64,000 bases of DNA from Bryoerythrophyllum caledonicum (taxonomy: Eukaryota; Streptophyta; Bryopsida; Pottiales; Pottiaceae): the NCBI GenBank assembly GCA_963971425.1, contig OZ020520.1:7048553-7112552 (forward strand), in the 5' to 3' direction. The position numbers and the translations under genes were made by a program. Below, one piece after another: positions 59,392 to 64,000 of this stretch. The notes under the pieces were generated by a model that did not search any database, was not told where the DNA came from, and worked only from the letters and a program-made list of their open reading frames with translations. Position 1 is the first letter of the stretch, and the number at the start of each line of letters is the position of its first letter.

Positions 59392-62300
59392 ATGGCGATG
59401 GCGCAAGCTACAGCAGCTACTGCTGAGAAATCCTCATCAGGAATCAAGGTGCACAGACTATCGGAGCTGAATCCTGACCAAGTGCAAGCGCTTCGAGCTC
59501 GCCCTCGCATCGATTTCACATCAATTTTCGACACTGTAAGTCTCAGAGTCCTCACCAACTCACTTTCCTCCAATCTTTTGATGCAACTCACGGCTGGCCC
59601 TTCTTTCAATCAGGTTGGCCCTATTGTGGAGAGCATTCGCATCCGCGGAGACGCCGCCGTGAAAGAGTGAGTTCCCATCTTATGCTTAAAAGTCATGGCA
59701 GACGTCCTCAAAGATTGATATATTGACACAGAGTTTTGACCTCTTTCTCTCAATCAAAAACCATAGCTCTAAATTTATCCATTATCAGTTTACAGATGAA
59801 AAAGGCGGCTAAGATTCATGACTTCTCAAAGGCGGCTAAAACTAGCTCTAACTTGAGCTCTTCCATTTTAAAAAAGGATTCTAGATGAGAGACCGCCATG
59901 CTCTTCCACTGATCTAAGAGTGGGGAAAGAGTAGTAATGTTGACATTACAAAGAATGTGGTTTTCATTGCAGGTACACAAGTCGATTTGACCAAGTAGAT
60001 CTTGAAACTGTAGTCGACCGAGTTGCAGATTTGCCTGACCCTGTGGTAAGTTAACCCTCACTTCTACATAAGAAGATCTGGCACATCAATTTAGCACACC
60101 GTAATCTTCCGATTCTGTGCAGCTTGATCCTGAAGTAAAAGCAGCGTTTGATGTGGCGTACGAAAATATCAAGTGTTTCCATGCTGCGCAGCAGAAGAAT
60201 CAGCACCTTCAAGTAGAGACTATGTCGGTGAGTGAGTGTTTATGAAAACCTTCAAGTATTCCCTTGTATTTAGAACAAATTCAGACTTACGAGTGTTTTT
60301 CTCAGGGTGTGAATTGCAGGAGAGTACCGAGGGCCATCAACAATGTGGGTCTTTATGTTCCGGGAGGCACAGCGGTCCTTCCATCGACTACTCTTATGCT
60401 GGCTGTGGTAAGCACTTGATGAGGAGAGCTGTTTGTTTTTATTCCATGAGAAAGAGGTCAAAAGTCATGGTGTCTTTGCCTTAACTTTATTATAAGCTGA
60501 AAGCTACTGTTTGTTTTAAGAAGGTTTGGGTATGAGTGTCTGACATCTTTATCTTGGTTGAGTCCAGCCTGCGCAAATCGCTGGGTGCAAGACCGTGGTT
60601 GTCGCCACACCGCCAAGGAAGGATGGCTCTATCTGCCCTGTAAGTTTGACGCCAATTATCCTTTGATCCTACCAAGTTGGGAAACCTGCACATTCTGGTT
60701 TGCGATACAGTCGTCTGACCGGGCGAGGGTTTTCTTTCAGGAAGTATTGTACTGTGCTAAGAAGTCGGGCGCGACACACATCTTGAAAGCTGGAGGAGCT
60801 CAGGTTTGTGTCTGCTTCATGATGTCAGGAGTAAGATGTATGTGTATGAATGGCAAGTGTGATGTTCGGAGCACTGAATCTAATATTCTAGGGGTGGCTT
60901 TGCAGGCGGTTTCAGCGATGGCTTGGGGCACTGAGACATGTCCAAAGGTGTGTTTAGTCCTGAACTCATCTTGGTTGCTCAAAATTCATCTCATTTCAGT
61001 GACTTTTTAATGTTGGATATAAAGGTACCTAGCTGTCGACTCATGTTCGTTGTAATGCTTGAGCAGGTGGATAAAGTTTTTGGACCTGGAAATCAGTATG
61101 TTACGGCTGCAAAGATGTTGCTCCAGGTATGTTTCCCTTGTACTCTGAAGGAACATGAGTAGTCTAGAATTCTATGGAAAGTGAACTGGATATCACTTTC
61201 TCTTATATTCCTACAGTGTTTAGTTTTGGTGCATGCAATCTCAGTTGCTGCGTTTGTTGCACTTTTGGCGTGATTTAGCGTGAATGAAAGAAACTTGATT
61301 TCAAATACATTTATGCACACCAGAATAGTGAAGCAATGGTTGCCATCGACATGCCGGCTGGTCCCTCAGAGGTCCTGGTGATCGCTGACAAACTCGCCTC
61401 TCCTTCCCACGTCGCTGCAGATCTGCTCTCTCAGGTAGCTACTATTCTATCAGCTTTACATGTCTCTTTTTTTTTTATTGATAAGTTTCCACTAGCCGGT
61501 GTTCACGGTTATATTTGTAAAACTACTCTTTCCTCACTCTTAATAGCTATCTGATGTGGAAGAACTTGGTGGTTCCTGATTCAAAATCCTTATCAAGTGT
61601 GGAAGAGCTTGGTGGTCATCAAACTCAAGCTAGAAGTAGATTTAGCCGCCCTTTGAAAGAAGGAGAGGTCATGAATCTTAGTCACCTTTTTCCTCTTTGA
61701 GCCGATTGAGAGCTATTTAGGGCTGAATTTAAAATGAGAAAAGAGGTCAAAACTCACGGTGTCTTTGCCTCACTCTACAAATAATGTGTTGCGACCTTAT
61801 TCATGCAGGCAGAGCACGGACCTGATAGTCAGGTGGTGCTTGTAGCTGTAGGGGATGAGGTAGACATCACCGCCATAGAGCATGAGGTGGAGCGACAATG
61901 CAGGGAGCTTCCCAGGGACGCAATCGCCACCAAAGCTCTCTCCCACAGCTACATTGTTGTTGTGAAAGACATGGCAGAGGTGATGTGCTTTGGTCATGTC
62001 CCTGTATCGCCCCTTCGTCTGGTATTGGAACTCTTAATTGTAGTTTCATGTCTGGCACTCTTCCCAAGTACTCACATGGACACGCTGCTGCAGGCATGTG
62101 AATTTTCCAACATGTACGCCCCCGAACACTTGATTGTCAACGTGGAGGACGCAGAGCAATGGTTGGATACTCTTGACAATGCAGGTGAGTTTGGCTGTGA
62201 GTTTGATCACGTCTTTCCTCATATGGTAAGATCACACAATACTCAAGAGCTGCCGCCTAACTCCTAACTTTGAAGGATTGATTTCTAATAACTTTCCTTC

Positions 62301-62578
62301 TTGCAGGGTCTGTGTTTTTGGGGAGGTGGACGCCAGAGAGCGTGGGAGACTACGCCAGCGGCACCAACCACGTCCTGCCAACCTACGGATACTCCCGGAT
62401 GTATGGAGGCGTGTCGCTGGACTCGTTCGTCAAGTACATGACGGTGCAGTCGTTGACAGCCGAGGGCCTTCAGCAGCTCGGCCCCTACGTCGCCAAGATG
62501 GCGGAAGTGGAGGGCCTGGACGCGCACAAGCGCGCCGTGACGCTGCGGTTAAGCGACATCGAAGCGTCACTCACGTAG
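59392..62578 (+). CDS. HDH: histidinol dehydrogenase, histidine biosynthesis
   Basis: Exons: 59392-59535, 59614-59666, 59973-60045, 60123-60227, 60306-60407, 60568-60639, 60741-60803, 60906-60947, 61067-61126, 61324-61434, 61809-61979, 62094-62184 and 62307-62578. They give 452 residues without interruption, plus a probable upstream targeting exon. The enzyme oxidises L-histidinol through histidinal to L-histidine with two NAD+ and a zinc ion. Key sites are in place: zinc ligands Q275 and H278 ([12 protein letters not shown]), D377 ([11 protein letters not shown]) and H436 (GLDAHKRAV), and catalytic E343-H344 (MYAPEHLIV). The 59-residue gap between D377 and H436 equals that of E. coli HisD. 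Family blocks [29 protein letters not shown] and [13 protein letters not shown] are intact. It should act in the plastid stroma. Introns 2, 5 and 10 carry MITE copies. Confidence 0.95.
59725..59940 (+). mobile_element. intronic MITE family copy in HDH intron 2
   Basis: Same orientation as the NUP93 intron 13 copy: GAGTTTTGACCTCTTTCTC, AAGGCGGCTAAGATTCATGA, CTCAAAGGCGGCTAAAACTA and AGACCGCCATGCTCTTCCA. The match is clear over about 200 bases. Confidence 0.65.
60415..60495 (-). mobile_element. intronic MITE family, partial copy in HDH intron 5
   Basis: GAGAAAGAGGTCAAAAGTCA, TGGTGTCTTTGCCTTAACTT: the terminal portion of the family in inverted orientation. Confidence 0.5.
61512..61783 (-). mobile_element. 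intronic MITE family, full-length copy in HDH intron 10
   Basis: The element is 272 bases, starts TATTTGTAA and ends TACAAATA, inverted relative to the NUP93 intron 13 copy. Internal markers (GTGGAAGAGCTTGGTGGTCA, TTAGCCGCCCTTTGAAAG, GAGGTCATGAATCTTAGTC, AAGAGGTCAAAACTCA) match other copies on the opposite strand. A GTGGAAGA(A/G)CTTGGTGG doublet lies inside. Confidence 0.7.
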
Positions 62579-62603
62579 ATGAGTTCACCATTCCCAGACA
62601 TAT

Positions 62604-62800
62604 TGTGTAGAGGTATGCTTGGTCAAGTTAATCATCAGCACCATCATCTTCTCTGAAGTAGTAGAATTCATTCTCGGATGAGTTGAAGTGTATGTAGTCT
62701 TGGTCAAGCTACTCTGCTGAATTATCATTTGCTCTCAAGTAGTGGAGTTTTATCTTTCTCAGCTGACTTGTGTAGGTAGTCTTGGTGGATTTGTTGGTGG
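62604..62800 (+). repeat. imperfect tandem repeat in HDH 3' untranslated region
   Basis: About 2.3 units of 80-85 bases: TGTGTAGAGGTATGCTTGGT (62,604), TGTATGTAGTCTTGGTCAAG (62,689) and TGTAGGTAGTCTTGGTGG (62,771). Each full unit includes a CTCTGAAGTAGTAGA or CTCTCAAGTAGTGGA block. It begins 25 bases after the stop codon. Confidence 0.7.
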
Positions 62801-62997
62801 TACGCACAGAGAAATCAATTTTGTAAGGTCAATAAACTTCTCTCTTGGACGTGTCAGTATATTTATGATTTCTTCCTGTTCTGATGTCTAGATTTTAAAT
62901 CCAACTTTTGTTTATTTAAATTTAAAAAATAATATTGCTATGTTAAGAAAATGGCCGCATTCTACAATCTCAACTCACACAATCTCTCTTCTCTCTA

Positions 62998-63396
62998 AGG
63001 TTGGATGACCCATAACCACCACGAACCCCATAATGGAGATGCTAAAGTGGACCAAAACCACCACAGACCCACCCCATTTCCGAAATTTTAGGAAGTCAGA
63101 TATGATTGGGTGTCAATTCATGATTGGTTCAAAGCTGCCGGTTTTTAGTCAATGCAGAAGTGGTTATTAGTACAACTTAGTGTGGAAATAGAGAGTTTTG
63201 TATGTCGAGGAATGGGTCATGGCTTACTATCCACTTTGAAAATTTGTAGCAATTTCAATATGAAGAAATAAATGGTCACGACAATTGCAATATTCATGAA
63301 ATCCTATTTTGAATTCCCAAAAAATGTCTTACCACGTGTACAAACGCTATAAATAGGTCAGCAAGCTTAAGTTGGTGGTTACAGGTCATCCAACCT
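62998..63396. mobile_element. 399-bp TA-flanked MITE
   Basis: Terminal inverted repeats begin AGGTTGGATGACC (62,998-63,010) and end GGTCATCCAACCT (63,384-63,396). Beyond these, the arms continue as CATAACCACCA and its near complement, about 24 bases in all. TA stands on both outer edges (62,996-62,997 and 63,397-63,398), as expected for a Tc1/mariner-type or similar target. There is no coding region. It lies about 420 bases past the HDH stop codon. Confidence 0.7.
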
Positions 63397-63402
63397 TAAT
63401 GC

Positions 63403-63433
63403 CCTACGGGTATCATGTGATACCCACCGTAGG
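63403..63433. repeat. hairpin next to the 399-bp MITE
   Basis: CCTACGGGTATCA and TGATACCCaCCGTAGG form a 13-bp stem with one bulged base and a 2-base loop. It begins six bases beyond the right end of the MITE. It may be an unrelated foldback or a recombination trace. Confidence 0.7.
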
Positions 63434-64000
63434 AGGCGGCAATACGTGACATTCATTTTATTATTTTTACTTTTACAATGTTAGTTAACTTACCTAAACT
63501 TACAACCCAATGGGGACAATAAGTAAGTATACTACCCTACTCGTTGGTTGGGTTTATACACAATTAATTCAAAATGGAGGGTGTCCAAAAAAATTGGAAA
63601 ATATAAAATATTTGTCTAAGGTGATACCCATGTAATACCAAGATCATACCCTCATAATATCTAGGCAATACTTATACAATGCCTAGGTGATACCCATTGT
63701 GCCCAAACCACCGTGTTATAAAAATCTCGCATTCAAGGGATTCGTCCATGGTCCATCCACTGAGCGGATTATGGTCTAACGCAAGTTACAGTTGGAGCAG
63801 AGCAAATGCTGGCTTGAGAGCGCCGCTCAAAGAATCTCCTTGTCTGTCTGTGGCAGAAGCTAGCCTCATCCTGTGAATGCCGCAATTCCTGCACTCCACA
63901 CCATTTTCCTTCACAACCTCGTGAGATTTCCAGCCTGACGTTCAATCGAGGTACTATCAGTGCTGCAATCCTTGTACATTTTGTGGGTTTCGTCGAATTT
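63434..64000. other. no supported gene to the window edge
   Basis: A TGATACCCAT word recurs near 63,620 and 63,692. From about 63,750 the composition becomes more balanced, which could be the approach to a gene beyond the window. No start, exon or RNA gene is visible. Confidence 0.4.

Overview
The window is nuclear DNA of a land plant. The evidence is GT-AG introns throughout, plant-type histidinol dehydrogenase and nucleoporin Nup93 genes, a STIG1-type cysteine-rich protein, telo-box promoter words, a Copia LTR element with a tRNA-iMet primer site, and several MITE families. AT-rich gene-poor stretches, an RNase H-bearing LINE and GHTHEDID-type transposon-like proteins suggest a seed-free plant (bryophyte, lycophyte or fern). 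That last point is inference; no species marker is visible.

Layout. 1-5.5 kb is largely non-coding with two inverted-repeat structures. 5.53-12.12 kb (minus) is an 11-exon gene for a long coiled-coil protein of about 1,550 residues that I cannot name. About 14.0-19.0 kb (minus) is a dead LINE with RT and RNase H. 19-24.8 kb holds repeat debris. 24.8-32.3 kb is a broken-up array of roughly 0.45-0.5 kb repeat units. Into it have inserted a Copia element (26.06-29.7 kb, broken), a 350-bp hAT-type MITE with an 8-bp target duplication, and a second 594-bp inverted-repeat element; LTR-end debris also lies there. 33.2-39.1 kb carries the most unusual object: a minus-strand gene pair (a large protein with DNKN and GHTHEDID motifs, and a small basic-acidic protein) inside a cluster of the palindrome CCGGAGATCTCCGG. 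41.6-45.4 kb is a GC-richer element remnant packed with TCCGGA words. 45.3-49.35 kb (plus) is a second, much older copy of the GHTHEDID gene in opposite orientation.

50.7-51.9 kb has a STIG1-like gene whose signal-peptide part appears detached. 52.66-62.58 kb holds two complete, divergently transcribed host genes: NUP93 (minus, 17 exons, 854 residues by my splice model) and HDH (plus, 13 well-supported exons plus a likely plastid transit-peptide exon). They share a short intergenic region with two telo-boxes. Their introns have been hit repeatedly by one MITE family. The last 1.4 kb carries a TA-flanked 399-bp MITE and no gene I can support.

HDH performs the last two oxidations of histidine synthesis in plastids and NUP93 is a structural nucleoporin. 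They share a promoter region, not a pathway. The candidate undescribed system is the 33.2-39.1 kb palindrome-bearing two-gene element.
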